DNA from: Protula sp. h YS-2021
Taxonomy: Eukaryota; Annelida; Polychaeta; Sabellida; Serpulidae
Reading direction: 5' to 3'
DNA length: 64,000 bases
NCBI GenBank assembly: GCA_949752745.1
Contig: OX457028.1
Span: 8,949,389 to 9,013,388 of the forward strand
Positions 21,718-34,182 of the stretch are shown in pieces (positions within the stretch are counted from its first letter, which is position 1; each line of letters starts with the position of its first letter). The translations under genes were made by a program, and so were the position numbers. The notes beneath the pieces are model-generated. The model was given only the letters and a program-made list of their open reading frames with translations, searched no databases and was not told where the DNA came from.

Positions 21718-22378
21718 TGAACATAGGGGAAGGGGAGGGGAGAGGTAGGGGAGAGAGGGGATGGGAAGGGGAGAGAGGGGAAGAGAGGGGGAGAGGGACA
21801 GAGGGGAGGGGAGAGAGGGGAGGGGTAGGGGTAGGGGAGAGGGGGCAGAGGGGAGAGGGACAAAGGGGAGGGGGGAGAGGAGGAGAGGGAGTGGAGAGGG
21901 AGGGGAGGGGAAGAGAAGGGGGAGACAGGGAGGGGAGAGGGGAGGGGAGAGAGGGGGAGGGAGAGAGATGGAGAGGAGAGACGGGGAGAGTGGGGGAGAG
22001 GGACAGAAGGGAGGGGAGAGAGGGGAGGGGGGAGAAGGGAGGGGGAGGGGAGAGAGGGAGGGGTAGGGGAGAGGGGCAGAGAGGAGAGAGACAAAGGGGA
22101 GGGGACAGAGGGAGAGAGGGAGGGAGAGGGAGGGGAGGGGGAGAGAGGGGAGGGGGAGAGGGAGAGAGGGAGGGGAGAGGGAGAAAGGAGAGGGAGGGAG
22201 AGAGGGAGGGAGAGTGTGGGGGAGAAGGGAGGGGAGAGAGGGGGAGGGAGAGAGATGGAAGGGAGGGTGGGGGAGAGTGGGGGAGAGTGGGGGAGAGAGG
22301 TGGAGGGGAAAGAGGGGGGTGGGGAGAGAGGTGGAGGGGAGAGAGGGAGGGGAGAGGGGGGAGAGGGCAGGGGGACTA
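21718..22378 (+). repeat. 660-bp polypurine (G/A) tract
   Basis: The plus strand is almost only G and A for 660 bases (GGGGAGAGAGGGGAGGGG-type words), with rare T or C. The ORFs of 70-246 codons here (Gly/Arg/Glu on plus, Pro/Ser/Leu on minus) are compositional artefacts. It separates the astacin gene from its inverted exon fragment and could form triplex or quadruplex DNA. Confidence 0.95.
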
Positions 22379-22500
22379 ACGGCCTATCTTTGGTTTGTGA
22401 AAAGCAGTACAAACTATGCCATAGATTGTAGCTTGCCATAGATCCTTAAAATATCAGTTTTAATTTGCAAAGTAAACCATAAGAGTGAAAGCATTTATAG

Positions 22501-22660
22501 TCCCCGGCGATAGCAGAGCTGTAATTGTATGTGAGAATGTTACCGGCGTTAGCAGAGCTTTAATTGTATGTGAGAATGTTACCGGCGATAACAGAGCTGT
22601 AATTGTATGTGAGAATGTTACCGGCGATAACAGAGCTGTAATTGTATGTGAGAATGCTAA
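22501..22660. repeat. 39-bp tandem repeat, array A
   Basis: Four units of GAGCTGTAATTGTATGTGAG then AATGTTACCGGCGATAACA. It abuts the broken end of the inverted astacin exon fragment. A second array of the same unit lies at 23,968-24,110. Confidence 0.9.
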
Positions 22661-22955
22661 TGTGATCGTGTTTTCCGTCTCGTTGATGGCGAACGCGTCC
22701 TCCGGGTAATGCATGACGCTGCCGTAGTCGTAGCTCGTGTTCAGGTGGTCCAATGTCTCTCCCTCCTCAAGCTTGACGAAGTTGTAAAAATACCCTGTAT
22801 TGTAAATACATAAAAGAACCCCTAAGACTTGAATCATGAAGACGTGAACGCATTAAAATGTCGTGAAATTTGGTGACTATATGGCGTGGTGTTGACCTTC
22901 ATGGTTCAGAGGCCTAGGAAGGCCACTTGGTATTTTATGTGTTACCGTGCGTATC
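22660..22955 (-). pseudogene. inverted partial copy of astacin gene 2 exon 7 and its upstream intron
   Basis: The reverse complement matches 20,275-20,641: the end of the MITE-like repeat, the intron, the AATACAG acceptor and the first ~135 bases of exon 7 up to ETENTIT. The match stops inside the exon, where the 39-bp repeat begins. Only a few substitutions are seen (TVDH becomes TLDH), so the duplication is recent. A minisatellite present in the parental intron is absent here. It cannot encode a protease. Confidence 0.85.
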
Positions 22956-22999
22956 CAGAAACAAAAAGACTTGAAACTCATTTCGCTACCGAAATGTGA

Positions 23000-23967
23000 A
23001 ACACTTGACAAAAATTAAAACGCAAAATACTTTCTTCAATGGGTTATTTCTTAAACAATATACAGTGAAACCCCTGAAATCTTACCACCCTTGTCACCGG
23101 ATAAAATGTGCCCTATTTCGGAGGTGGTGCCATTTGGGAGACTTGGTGCTACTTGGGTAAAATTTTGCGGGTTGACCGCAGATTCAAGTTTGATGACCAA
23201 ACACATTAATTATCTCATTTTTATCTTTGAGACTAATTCCTTTTCTTTTTCTCTTAACTTTTTCTCTGCTTTCCATTTTGAGAAAGTTTTAACAATTTTT
23301 TTCTTATTTAAATTACCTTTATGTGCTTAAATTGACATTTAATTATCATTATGAATTCGGTGGCATTTGGGTCGGCTTAAATACTAAAAGAATAGGCACC
23401 ACAAAAATTGAGATGTCTCGGGTTTGTATAGTGTCAGCCGGAATCCCGGTCATCTGCCCCCACCCCCGATCAACTGCCCCCTTGTCATCTGCCGTCCCCC
23501 CTTTTTGCAACCCGGACGACTGCCCCCCCCCCTTCAAAGTGGAGGGTGGTCATTTGGCCCTCTCCATATACTATTTTTTCTTGGGTTCTTGGCTTACAAA
23601 GACACAATAAATAAAATTATATTTATTTTATTTAATGTATTGCACCTCGGTAAATTGCAATTCACCAATAGGAAACCAATTGCAATTAGAATCGCAATTA
23701 GTTTAGGGATCAGTCTCTCCTAAGATCAATATTGGTGAATAGCTCAATTGTTTCTTACATTCCTGTTGCTGAGCGACAATGAACAGATCAATCGTTCTTT
23801 ATATCTATGCTAGTATATTTTAAAAACTACAAAGAACAGATCAAGCGCCTCTCAGAACTCTCACAATTGCCATATTTTTAAGGACTTTTTTCCATTAAAA
23901 AGGAGGGGAGAAGCCAGATGACCATCAAGTCAAATTGCCACGGGGAGGCAGTCCACTTGGTTGCAAA
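23000..23967. other. non-coding stretch
   Basis: AT-rich sequence with one short C-rich repeat (23,450-23,535; GTCATCTGCCCCC-type words). No supported gene. Confidence 0.5.
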
Positions 23968-24110
23968 AGAGAATGTTACCGGCGTTAGCAGAGCTGTAAT
24001 TGTATGTGAGGATGTTACCGGCCATAGCAGAGCTGTAATTGTATTTGAGAATGTTACCGGCGTTAGCAGAGCTGTAATTGTATGTGAGAATGTTACCGGA
24101 GATAGCAGCA
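23968..24110. repeat. 39-bp tandem repeat, array B
   Basis: Between three and four units of the sequence seen at 22,501-22,660 (GTTACCGGCGTTAGCAGAGC then TGTAATTGTATGTGAGAAT). It runs into a (CAA)n/(AAC)n stretch to about 24,180. Confidence 0.9.
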
Positions 24111-24479
24111 ACAACAAAAATGGCAACAACAACAACAATAACAGCAACAATGGCAACAACAACAATAGCAACAACAGCACCAATGGCATGCCATCACCAA
24201 TCCTACCTTATGACTGTAGTCTACAGTCTCAACTAACGTCTGAACTAAGGCCGTTTCAGAGATAATGGCAGAGTTTTTCAGACTCAGCCAAAGTTGGAAA
24301 CCATACAACAACATGGACACTACAGGAGCAATTTTCACATATGAGCGTCTGTACAGCGGTAATGGAAATTATTAAAATTCTGTGCCCCTGTTGGGGCAAC
24401 CAGACTGTCGGTATATTTCCAATACCGGTAATAAGCAGACAAGTGAAGCACCTCTGTTAAAAAACCAAAGTTGTTCATA

Positions 24480-25690
24480 TACATATCACATGTTACGGCT
24501 GCACCCATGTGATTCAGGTCTAGTTAATTAATCCATCATGACATGGGAATGATATGTCTAAAAATCATATGCCTACGCATCAATCAAAAAATTTTCCCAC
24601 GAGGGGGTGGGGGGTGGTCAGTTGGTGGAAAAACCATGACACATTTCAGCTGCACTCATGTAAGCTTGATTCAGGTCCTTGGGTGAAGAACCATCACACA
24701 GTATGGTTGCATTCCTGTGAGTCTGATTCACGTCTAGTTGTTTTAGGAAATGACTGATGTGACTAAACATCACATGTCGGCAGATGGCAATATTGGCACA
24801 TGTCTCATATTAACATCCGCCTACACTGTTCATGCATATCTAGAGTTATTATCAGTGCAGTGTTACATTTCTGTTAGACAAGTTCTAAACCAGTATGGGC
24901 TCTCACCACAGGCTAAGGTCATTTTAGGCCTTATCCTTGTGGCGTGAGAACCGTTTAAAGCAAAAAATGGCTATGGATATATGTAAAAGGTTTTTTTACA
25001 AGATAGTAAAGGAAACTTGTGGATTTATCCCATCCGGAGGCTACTCAGAATTCTCTGAAACGGATAAATATGGAAAACCATATTACACAAGGACTGTGGT
25101 TGGAGTGAGAACCGTTTATAGCAAAAATGGCTATGGATATATGTAAGATTTGTTGTAGTTGTATGACTGATGGTTGAATGTTGATAAAGATTTTTTAAGT
25201 AGCTGACAAACGACACTCTAGCAATTCCCAAGTGATATTGAATTTCATGAAACTTGTCGTTTTCCCTTTTTTTCTTCTTTGCCCCTGTGACAAGAGTTTC
25301 CAAACAAAAGCGAAGCACCCCCTTTTTAAAATCCATATTACATATTACGGCTGCACGCATGTGAGCCGGATTTAGGTTTAGTTACTCTGGACGGATTCGT
25401 CTGAAACGTATAACAAATATGCAAAAATCACAAAATATTCCCACGATGGGGTGGGGGTGGGGAGATCAAAAGGTAAAAAAATGAAAATGTTCAGAACTGT
25501 CTGAAACGGATAAATATGCAAAGTTACCCAAAAAAACTCCCACGACGGGTGGCTCGGGAGAGGGTGGTCCAGTTCTCTCGTCTTATCCTTTATGCTCGGC
25601 TCAGTTCTCTCGTTCTATTAAGAAAATGAAAGATTTTCCCACGACGGGTGGAAGGGGGTGGCCCAGTTCACCCATTATATCCCTACTTCT
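24480..25690. repeat. degenerate repeat region
   Basis: Diverged modules recur: GGCTGCAC(C/G)CATGTGA, TTTTCCCACGA(T/G)GGGGTGG, and GATAAATATG(C/G)AAAA. A 45-base block GTGAGAACCGTTTA(A/T)AGC then AAAAATGGCTATGGATATATG occurs at 24,943 and again at 25,105. No gene recognised. Confidence 0.5.
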
Positions 25691-25796
25691 GTATCACAAG
25701 GCTTATTTTAACGAATCGCAATAGACGAACTGATAAAACTAATTAAAAGCATTTTTCACATAATTCATGGTACTTTTACTTTGAGAATCTTGGACG

Positions 25797-27500
25797 CAGT
25801 ATCCAGATAACTCGCACCTGTACAATTCGCACCTAAGTGAAAAAGTGAATTTCGCACCTGCATTCGCACTTGCACCTAATATTCACTTTTTCATTTTATG
25901 CATTAAAATTTAAAAAAATAACGTAAAATTGTCAAGAAATACTCCGAAGATGATTATTTTCTAATGAATTACTCCGTGAGAAGAATATGTTGAAATACTC
26001 CGGAGATATGCAAAACTACATTTTTAATGCGAATCCACATCTTAATCGCACACGGCAAAGATTATCGGGATTGATTAAAATTCTAATTGAATGAGATTAC
26101 AGAATGTAGGTATTATGTGAATACACATACTTATCCAACTGATCTTTCCAATTAAATTCAAATTGTTTGTGACAGGTGATTTGGCATTCGTGAATTCCAA
26201 ATCACGTCAAAAGTTTCGCAAGGGGATGAATCCACAGCCCTGTGTGTTTAATGGTTGCAGCCTCAGCTGATAAACGACCATAACAGCGACGCCTGTCAGA
26301 GCGAAATAATTGAATTTTATTTTTGTATCGTCTCAGTTGATTTAAAAGAGCAATTTGATTGGTGGTTGAGAAACTCTGTGTGTTTTTGCTGTTTAAATTA
26401 TCTTAAAAGAGGAACAATTATGGCTGTCATGTACTTCATTTTTTAGATAATTTTTATCAGGAATCAAAAATGCCTAAAAAGTTGACTAATGTATGAAATT
26501 ATTTGTTATAAGTTCAGACAGAGCAGGCTAAGTCGCCCTGAGGACCCTTGTCAAACAGACCCAGGAGCGACACGTGACTATGATCTCACGTGCTAGGGCC
26601 GATTTACCAGACGACGCCTGATGGGCCGTGAAGAAATTCTGAAGAAAACCATTCAGCGTTAGAGGCGGAAGGGTGCGCCAGCAGTGCCAGACTACGTACA
26701 GGACCTGGTCATCTAAAGGCGTGGTGCGAAACAGCTTTGAACATCCCCGACTGTTTCTCTTCTATGCCCACAGGTTCATCGAAGCCAATTATCGACGGCA
26801 TCGCAATGCGCAACACAACGTCATCAGCGTGGGGAGAGTTCCAGCCAGGTTTCCCCCCAAAAATTGTGGAACGTTCATCAGGCAACAAGCGGAGACCCAC
26901 CAAGTTAGAGAGTTCGTCGCAACGACGGACAATTGCAACAGCGAATTAAAGGTTTCTGTGCGGATAGCGTAGTTGGTCGAAAAACGCGCAGTCCCTCCGT
27001 GGTATTGCGCACAAAATCAGATAACGTGCAGTGAACAGGGAAAATCAAGAGGAAAACGAGTGGTAGTGATAGTTATAGGTCATGTGGCAACTTTGCGAGA
27101 TGCTGCGACGGACTGGTTTAATGTATAATTATTATTAACATGAATAAACAACAAAAGTTTGCAGTATAGACAGAAGAATCACAGCTATTGCAATTAAGAG
27201 AAGAGAATCCCTTAGAAACGAAGAAAGTGCTGTAAGACTAGTTACAAAACAAATTGTAAGGTGGCAGTTAGGTAATTTGCAGTGGCAGCAATAAAGATTG
27301 TAAATAATTTTAAAACATTTTTTTCTTAAATATATTTGTGATTCCACTGTGCAACCCATCCCTTTCTCCCCTTAAAAATTTTAGAATAAATATTTCAGGT
27401 GCGAGTTGTCCACTTTTTCACTTAGATGTGAGTTAACCAGGTACCAGTTGTCTGGGTGTGAGTTGTCAGGTGCAACTTGTTCAGGTGCCAGGAACTGCTG
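25797..27500. mobile_element. possible non-autonomous DNA transposon with inverted motif arrays
   Basis: The left side carries several ACTCGCACCTG/ATTCGCACCT motifs plus CCTAAGTGAAAAAGTGAA. The right side carries the same motifs inverted (TCCACTTTTTCACTTAGATG, GTGAGTTGTCAGGTGC). A GC-richer core at 26,520-27,100 has short ORFs of up to ~100 codons, none recognised as a transposase. Exact ends and target duplication could not be fixed. Confidence 0.4.
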
Positions 27501-28149
27501 GTCGAATTCAACCTACGTAACCCCGTTTTCAAACACGTAATATGTAATGTAATGCTAACATAAGGGGAGAAATTATTTATGAAAATTGTATGGAACTCTG
27601 CTTTTTAACATTTGGGAAGTCTAAGCCTTGCAAAGAGTATATTAAAGTTGCACGGGGCCAATGTTTCGGACCTTTTCTCTCTATACCGGTCCGTCATTTT
27701 GTCTATGCTACTCCTCTGACGATACTGGCGTGTGCAGGCTAAAGTACACATCCTTTATATAATCTACAGTGTGGCTGTTTGGCAGAAGTGAGAAGCTTGC
27801 AAATGGTGCTGCAGTGATTCATTCCTGTTATAATTTCTTGACGTTTTTTGCTTCATGTTTTGATCACGTAAGTGGAAAAAGGCGAAAACAAAAAGAGAGT
27901 TGCACAATTTCAAATCAAGGAATATATATGTGCAAAATATGGGAGTTAGAGGACCAGCTTAGTTAACAAAGCATGAGTAGACTTAGCTGGCGGAAAAGTA
28001 AACAGTGTGCGTTTACATAAGCAGCCAGTGTTTGTTTACGGGCTTTGCGTTGCACGAGGTAAGAAAATTAATGCGGGCTATATGTAATACGGCAGGAATA
28101 GGTTCCGTGGCCTAGCGACTAGATGCTTTGTTGGTCGTGTAACTGTCCT
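27501..28149. other. non-coding stretch
   Basis: No repeat or gene recognised. The only ORF (65 codons) shows no family features. Confidence 0.4.
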
Positions 28150-28810
28150 TGTTGGAATCCTGCAGCAGTTACTTGGGATAAACAGGTACTTTGCCTCTCA
28201 GAACCACGCTTCTCCCACCCCCACCCCCGAATTCGGCGGTAGTGACTTGGTACTTTGTCTCTCACAACAACGCCTCCCCCATCAACCCCTCTTACCTCTG
28301 GATTCGACTTCAGTGACTTGGAATGAAGAGGTACCTTGCCTCTAACAACCACGCCTCCCCATCCCCAAATTCGGCGGCAGTGACTTGAATAAAGAGGTAC
28401 TTTGCCTCCAACACCACGCCTCCCCAGCCCCAAATTCGGTGGCCGTGACTTCAAATGATGAGTAGTTTTCCTCTCAACCACGCTTCCCCCACCCCCACCC
28501 CCCGAATTCGGCAGTAGTGACTTGGTACTTTGCCTCTCACAACCACGCCTCCCCCACCTCCCGAAATCGGCGGCAGTGACTTGGAATAAAGAGGTAGTTT
28601 GCCTCTCAGAACCACGCTTCCCCCACCCCCACCCCCGAATTCGGCGGTAGTGACCTGGTATTTTGCCTCCAACAACCACACCTTCCCAACCCACAAATTC
28701 GGTGGCAGTGACTTGGTACTTTGCCTCCAACAAACACACCTTCCCTACCCCCAATTTCGGTGGCAGTGACTTGGAATGAACAGGTACTTTGCCTCTCACA
28801 CCCCCCCCCC
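28150..28810. repeat. ~60-bp minisatellite
   Basis: About ten diverged units of GGCGGCAGTGACTTGGAAT then AAAGAGGTACTTTGCCTCTC and ACAACCACGCCTCCCCCACC. The 226-codon minus-strand ORF across it has a matching ~20-residue internal repeat and is not taken as a gene. Confidence 0.85.
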
Positions 28811-29574
28811 ACCCGAAGAAGCTATTACTATATTTCTTTAAGATATTTTTTCTTTTGCGATTTGAGGAGTTCTAGGAAAATTTGAAAGACACATTCACAC
28901 CAACAAAACTTAAACAATGGCGACAAAATGAAAAAAAAAGCTAGATGTTGTCTGGCTAACGATAATACAGCTTAATCTAGCTCAGGGCACAGGGGGAAAG
29001 ATAAACTGTTGCACCTGAGATCACTGGCCCACATAACTCCAATCAGTGCAAACGAACCATTCGGTGAGTTTGCTCTATTTAGCATGAACCCTTGTAGTGA
29101 GTCTCCCAGTGCCCCTTAAGATTGTGTTTTAACATGTGTCACCCCTCCAGCGAGAGTAGGGGTGAACAGGCCCTTGTTATCCTCCGTGCATCATCACCAA
29201 ATGTTTTGGTAGGGTAAAAAATGGAAGTCCTAAATCGAGTCTCCTCAAATCACTTCTAGTTTTACAAATTCGGTTTTCTTTTACAAAGGTACCAAATAGC
29301 ATTTAAGTTAAGTAATATCTTTAATTTCTGTTTATGTTTACCAGAATAACCATGATGCTACATAAATTCTATTTTCCATTCAGTTTAAACAACCGTTAGA
29401 TATATCTCATTCGTTTTTCACAAAATTATTGTCAATATAAAATATGTGTAAAGCCAGCCCGAAGAATTTCTGAAATTTAATTTCAGAAATAGAGTTTGCT
29501 TTGTGATGATAAAATGATAATAACAATGATAATTATGATGATTATGACGACCATGATGAAAATGATGATGATTG

Positions 29575-29668
<94 letters not shown>

Positions 29669-30054
29669 ATAGAAATATTCAGCATTTTAGCATAATTGAA
29701 ATGCTAGAAAATATAGCTTTTCCATATGTGTTGTGAAGAAGTAAAATTTAGTGTTCGTGGTGCGAACATAGTTTGCTAAATACGGCGTTTACGGTAAATA
29801 AACAAATGAACAAATACTTAGTACACTCATGGGTGCTACATGTTGTCTGCTATTGATTAGTTACTAAGGCTCAGTTCTTAGCGGGAATATGCCTCTTGAG
29901 GTATAGCCAGTGTGTCATAATACCAGTACATAATACTACTGTTCCACTGAAATGCAAGCGCATATGCATAAATGTTTTGAATAAAAAAGAACAACTGAAG
30001 GTGTAATATTTTCTGTAACTTCAGCAATATGCAGCTGTTGTGCTGATACATACA

Positions 30055-30097
<43 letters not shown>

Positions 30098-30154
30098 GAC
30101 AAGTACAGATCTCATACAGACGGTAATGCAGTAAAAGTATAATCAAGAATTCTT
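28811..30154. other. spacer before the ankyrin-cGAS-like gene
   Basis: It contains a (GAT)n microsatellite at 29,520-29,668 and (AT)n at 30,050-30,098, about 60 bases before the ATG. No other gene supported. Confidence 0.6.
29520..29668. repeat. (GAT)n microsatellite
   Basis: Imperfect GATGATTATGAC-type repeats pass into about 30 perfect GAT units. Confidence 0.95.
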
Positions 30155-32560
30155 ATGGATTTGTCAAAAAGAGATAATATTACCTTAAATAAATCTGTGT
30201 CTAAACTGGGGACTGAGGATGACAACGACATAAAATGTAGCCCAGACCAAAGGCAAAACTGTAATGATCTTTCTTCTACAGCCATAGATAAAGAAAACAA
30301 TTCCATGACTGATTTCCTACTTTTTGACGTGATTGAAAAGGGAAATTTTGACAATTTTGAACATGTAGATAAGATATTAAAATCTAAAAAATATAATATT
30401 GATGAGGTTGATAAAACTGGAGACACACTTGTAATGTTATGCACTCTGTTTGCAAACACACGACATCACCACAAGGAAGAGAAATATCTGTACATTTTAA
30501 AAGAATTATTGACTCATCCTCAGTGCAATATAAACGCTACTAATAAATTCGGATCATGTGCTTTACATTACGCATGTACTGATACACGTTCTATAGATGC
30601 ATTATTATTGTTGCTTCAACATAAACAATGTGACCTTAGTATTCAGGATAAAGATGGTGCCACAGCATTGCACAGACTTCTGCACCATAAATATGGACAT
30701 CATGCCGTTAGGTATAATATACTACAACACATGATGAAGCATCCAAAGTTCCTCGAATGTGTTACATTACTGACTCATTCCGGATATAGCGTTCTTGATG
30801 AATTTTTAAAGAATCCTATTTTCAACGCATATGATATTGAAGTATCAACATCAGGACAGGGCATCCTAGATTTACTCCTCACTGTCCCGCATTTAGTTAC
30901 AGCATCTAAGCTCACGTTAGCTATTGCAGCTACTTTCTGTTCGCCAATGGTATTTAAGCAATTAATTAACTGTGGAGCTAATGTCAATGATTCTTTACCA
31001 AATAATGAGACAGTCATGCATTGTATAGTACAACGTAATTCTATGCTAAAACTGCTACTTGCACTTGAACACAATCCTGACCTGACAAAGAAGTGGTGCG
31101 AACTAACAGCCTTTGAGCTAGCCTTTGTGAATCACTGCAGGCCTGAAATAATTGACACATTTGCTCACCGCTTATCGGTTTCTAACTTACGGTTATGTAT
31201 TCAGAAATGTTCAGCCATAAACGAATCATATCATCATTGCGCGCACAGACTGGGCGTAAGTTGTTTGATTAACCATATGGACAACTCTGGTACACTTCAA
31301 ATAGAATCCAAGCTCAGTCCAACTATCCAGTTACCAGTAGACAATTGGCAATCTTTAAGGAAACATATTTCTACAAAAATTCGCTATTTAAACGACAGAG
31401 ATCAAAATACATTCGCCGAAAATGTTACCCCAGTTATGGTAATCAAGCAAAGTCAACAGTTATTGGTCATACACAAAGAAGAAACGAAAAATATCACTGA
31501 GTCTGTTCAAGCACTTTTTGCTCACATATCAAACGACTTTGAAAAAGATAGTGAGGCAGCGTATATGACATTTGAGCCTGTTTTATCGGGAAGTATGGCG
31601 GAAAATACACGATGCTATGCTCCGAATGAATTTGATATGCTATGTGTTTTTCAAAGAGTAAATTATTTGTCTATGAATTATCTTGATTTGACAGCTCTTA
31701 ATGGGGAAAATATAAGGATACGGCCAGTTGGTGCGAAGGCATGGAAAAACTTAATCACAGTATCTGGAAACCTGGATTTGCGAAAGGTTGCACAACAGTT
31801 TTATTTCTTTTTCGAGCGATCAGTTGCCAGATGCGTGTCAAAACAATTGACGTTTGGCAAATTATGCTTGTACAATTTTTCCTTTCAATATATGGATAAA
31901 ATATCGCGGCTACAGCTTTTATGGTGTGGAGAAGCGTTTGAAAACATGACGATTCATGTCGATGTTGTGCCAGTGTTTCAGTGCCCTGATTACAGGCCTC
32001 CTAAACCGCTTCGGCATCACGCCCTGTGTAACAAGTTCTATGCTTTAGCAAAGCGGTCAAGACATGACTATGCGAGCTTTGCAGCCTTCCAAATAGCATT
32101 CTGTAGTGCAGAAAAGGCTATTTTAGAAAGTATCGAAAAACACATAAAGGAGGGTTTTATTGCTGCAAAGGCCATGCGCATTGCTTCCATCTGCTGTGAA
32201 AGCATAGAAATACATCGGCTAAAAGTCGCAGAAGCTCTTCAAATTGAAGATTACATCACAACGTATTTACTGAAAAATAGCTTGATAAATTTATTACAAA
32301 GAATGACGATGTCTGAAATAAAAAGCATGACTAGAAATAAATATATTTGGGCTGATAAAATATACGCAGAGTTTGAAAAATCATTAGAACGAAAGCGAAT
32401 TGAGGCATGGTATGACAATGAGATCTTGTTGTTATCGTGTGAGCAGTGTACAGACAATGGCAACATGTGCTGTATCAAGAGAACTATAATGCTAAAGCTT
32501 ACAGCGCAAATACGAGCATGGCTCCTCAGACATATGGAGGAACTGAATGACGAATCTTAA
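30155..32560 (+). CDS. ankyrin repeat-cGAS/Mab-21-like nucleotidyltransferase, intronless
   Basis: 801 residues from ATG at 30155 to TAA. Residues ~85-180 and ~250-335 contain ankyrin-like repeats (FGSCALHYAC, DKDGATALHRLL, LINCGANVNDSLPNNETVMH). Residues ~400-800 have the Mab-21/cGAS layout: activation motif SGSMAE (Gly479, Ser480), metal-binding pair NEFDML (Glu492, Asp494), third acid in IHVDVVPVF (Asp603), then a helical C-terminal domain with SFAAFQIAFCSAEKAIL. All three catalytic acids are present, so activity is possible. In animals cGAS-like receptors sense nucleic acid and make cyclic dinucleotides that act through STING. The ligand and product here are unknown. The single exon suggests retrocopy origin or a gene family that lost introns. 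A structural Mab-21 role is the alternative. Confidence 0.8.
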   Translation: MDLSKRDNITLNKSVSKLGTEDDNDIKCSPDQRQNCNDLSSTAIDKENNSMTDFLLFDVIEKGNFDNFEHVDKILKSKKYNIDEVDKTGDTLVMLCTLFANTRHHHKEEKYLYILKELLTHPQCNINATNKFGSCALHYACTDTRSIDALLLLLQHKQCDLSIQDKDGATALHRLLHHKYGHHAVRYNILQHMMKHPKFLECVTLLTHSGYSVLDEFLKNPIFNAYDIEVSTSGQGILDLLLTVPHLVTASKLTLAIAATFCSPMVFKQLINCGANVNDSLPNNETVMHCIVQRNSMLKLLLALEHNPDLTKKWCELTAFELAFVNHCRPEIIDTFAHRLSVSNLRLCIQKCSAINESYHHCAHRLGVSCLINHMDNSGTLQIESKLSPTIQLPVDNWQSLRKHISTKIRYLNDRDQNTFAENVTPVMVIKQSQQLLVIHKEETKNITESVQALFAHISNDFEKDSEAAYMTFEPVLSGSMAENTRCYAPNEFDMLCVFQRVNYLSMNYLDLTALNGENIRIRPVGAKAWKNLITVSGNLDLRKVAQQFYFFFERSVARCVSKQLTFGKLCLYNFSFQYMDKISRLQLLWCGEAFENMTIHVDVVPVFQCPDYRPPKPLRHHALCNKFYALAKRSRHDYASFAAFQIAFCSAEKAILESIEKHIKEGFIAAKAMRIASICCESIEIHRLKVAEALQIEDYITTYLLKNSLINLLQRMTMSEIKSMTRNKYIWADKIYAEFEKSLERKRIEAWYDNEILLLSCEQCTDNGNMCCIKRTIMLKLTAQIRAWLLRHMEELNDES

Positions 32561-34182
32561 GCGACTACTACACATTTTATGGTTAGGTTTAAATTTTGGA
32601 GGCAGAACTTGGACAAGGTATAGATTTGCTCTGAACGAAATGTATGTTATTGTATGTGCCGAATACACAAATGTGAAACTTTTCTTGCATTGTTTTGTGA
32701 TGTCGCACATTATACAGTTAAATTGGACACGATTATAATAAATTTTTGAGTGCTTCGAAAAGTCAACGCAGTAACGACGCGATATCTAGGAAACTAACTC
32801 ATTCCTCGAGTATAAATGCAACTGACTTGAAACTTTAAAATAACATAAAACATACCGAACAAGAACATATTTCTGATAGTATTCTTTTAAGCATACACAC
32901 ATGCTTAAGTTTTCGTGCACCAATGGGATTGAAATTGAGTATTTCTTGCGTGTTTTGTACAAGTCAAGATTGATTAAAAGCAGAGATCTGATAAAGCAGC
33001 AACCATTAAAATTATATTTTATTCGCATTGAATTTCGTTTGCACTTTTTGAATATTTCCATAAATTTATTTCATTCAAATAATTTAAAAAAAATAATCAA
33101 AACAATTTGGCCTCATGCTAAGTTGTGGTCTTATTTACGTTTTATATTGGTTGGCGAAATAAGGTATTACTGAGTTTTATATCCTGCGAAGGGAGCTGGA
33201 ACAGAATGTATGTCGTTATCAATTGTCTTCTAAAACGATATATATATGTTTTTAATTCCATATTGAAACCATGGATAACAGAGATTTAACATTTAGCATA
33301 TATTTATCATGACTGCTATGGGCTTGGAAAGGCAAACTATTCATAAAACCGCCACTTACTGTATATAACTATGTCGATGAGAACATACTTGAACACACTT
33401 CCACCTTTTATTCGATGAGATCTTGAAGTAACTATTTTTTATATTCAAACAGTATAATAATTAATAAATAAAAATAAGCAAAACGTTTTGGTTTTAAAAT
33501 GTCATATCCTGCTTACGACTGAAAGACAAACACTAGGACTGAAATGGACATCATTTGATTCCAAGTAAACACTGTGACGTTCAATCAACGTTGGATAGAT
33601 GTCGCACCCGACGTTCGATCAACGTCGGATTTGGTAGTTTATGGAGGTCAAAATGACGTCTATCGTCCAACGTGTAATAGACGTCGATGATCCGACATGT
33701 AATGAACGTTGCCTAAAGGCTGCAAATGGAAGTCGAAATAACATCTATGGCCCGATGTTGCATAGACGTCGTGAAAGCGAAGATGTTCGGACCTCGGGGC
33801 AATAACAAACTATAATGGCCATGTAAGCAGAGACGCTCGCAGTGTGGTCATCTTCCACCAGAGTGCCTAGCCTTGGGTCATCCGGTACAGCAGGATATGC
33901 AGGTCGATTTCCATGGATGTTTTTTTTTTCAAAAGTACGTGCGAAAATAACTGAAATTCTCATATTTTTCGTCCTACTTTCCGTCTGTTAAAGATTTATA
34001 ATTCACATTTTTTATAATAAATTTTGAAATTTGTCACCAGTTTAAACTGAATGTTAAAAGTCCAGCAAAAGAAATGATCTCATTTGGAGCCAATAATTTT
34101 TTTTTTACTATTTGATCTATGATATCAGAAAAGGAATTACATGACAAGCTTTGGTAAAGTGCAAGGTGTTAGCTTCATAAGG

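Noticed and set aside
21699..22439. Long Pro/Ser/Leu (minus) and Gly/Arg/Glu (plus) ORFs up to 246 codons
   Set aside because: They only translate the polypurine tract. Composition alone gives open frames on both strands.
26673..26972. 99-codon ORF as a transposase
   Set aside because: No DDE, zinc or RNase H-like pattern recognised. All frames have stops nearby.
28119..28799. 226-codon minus-strand ORF
   Set aside because: It follows a ~60-bp minisatellite. The protein repeats every ~20 residues and shows no domain.
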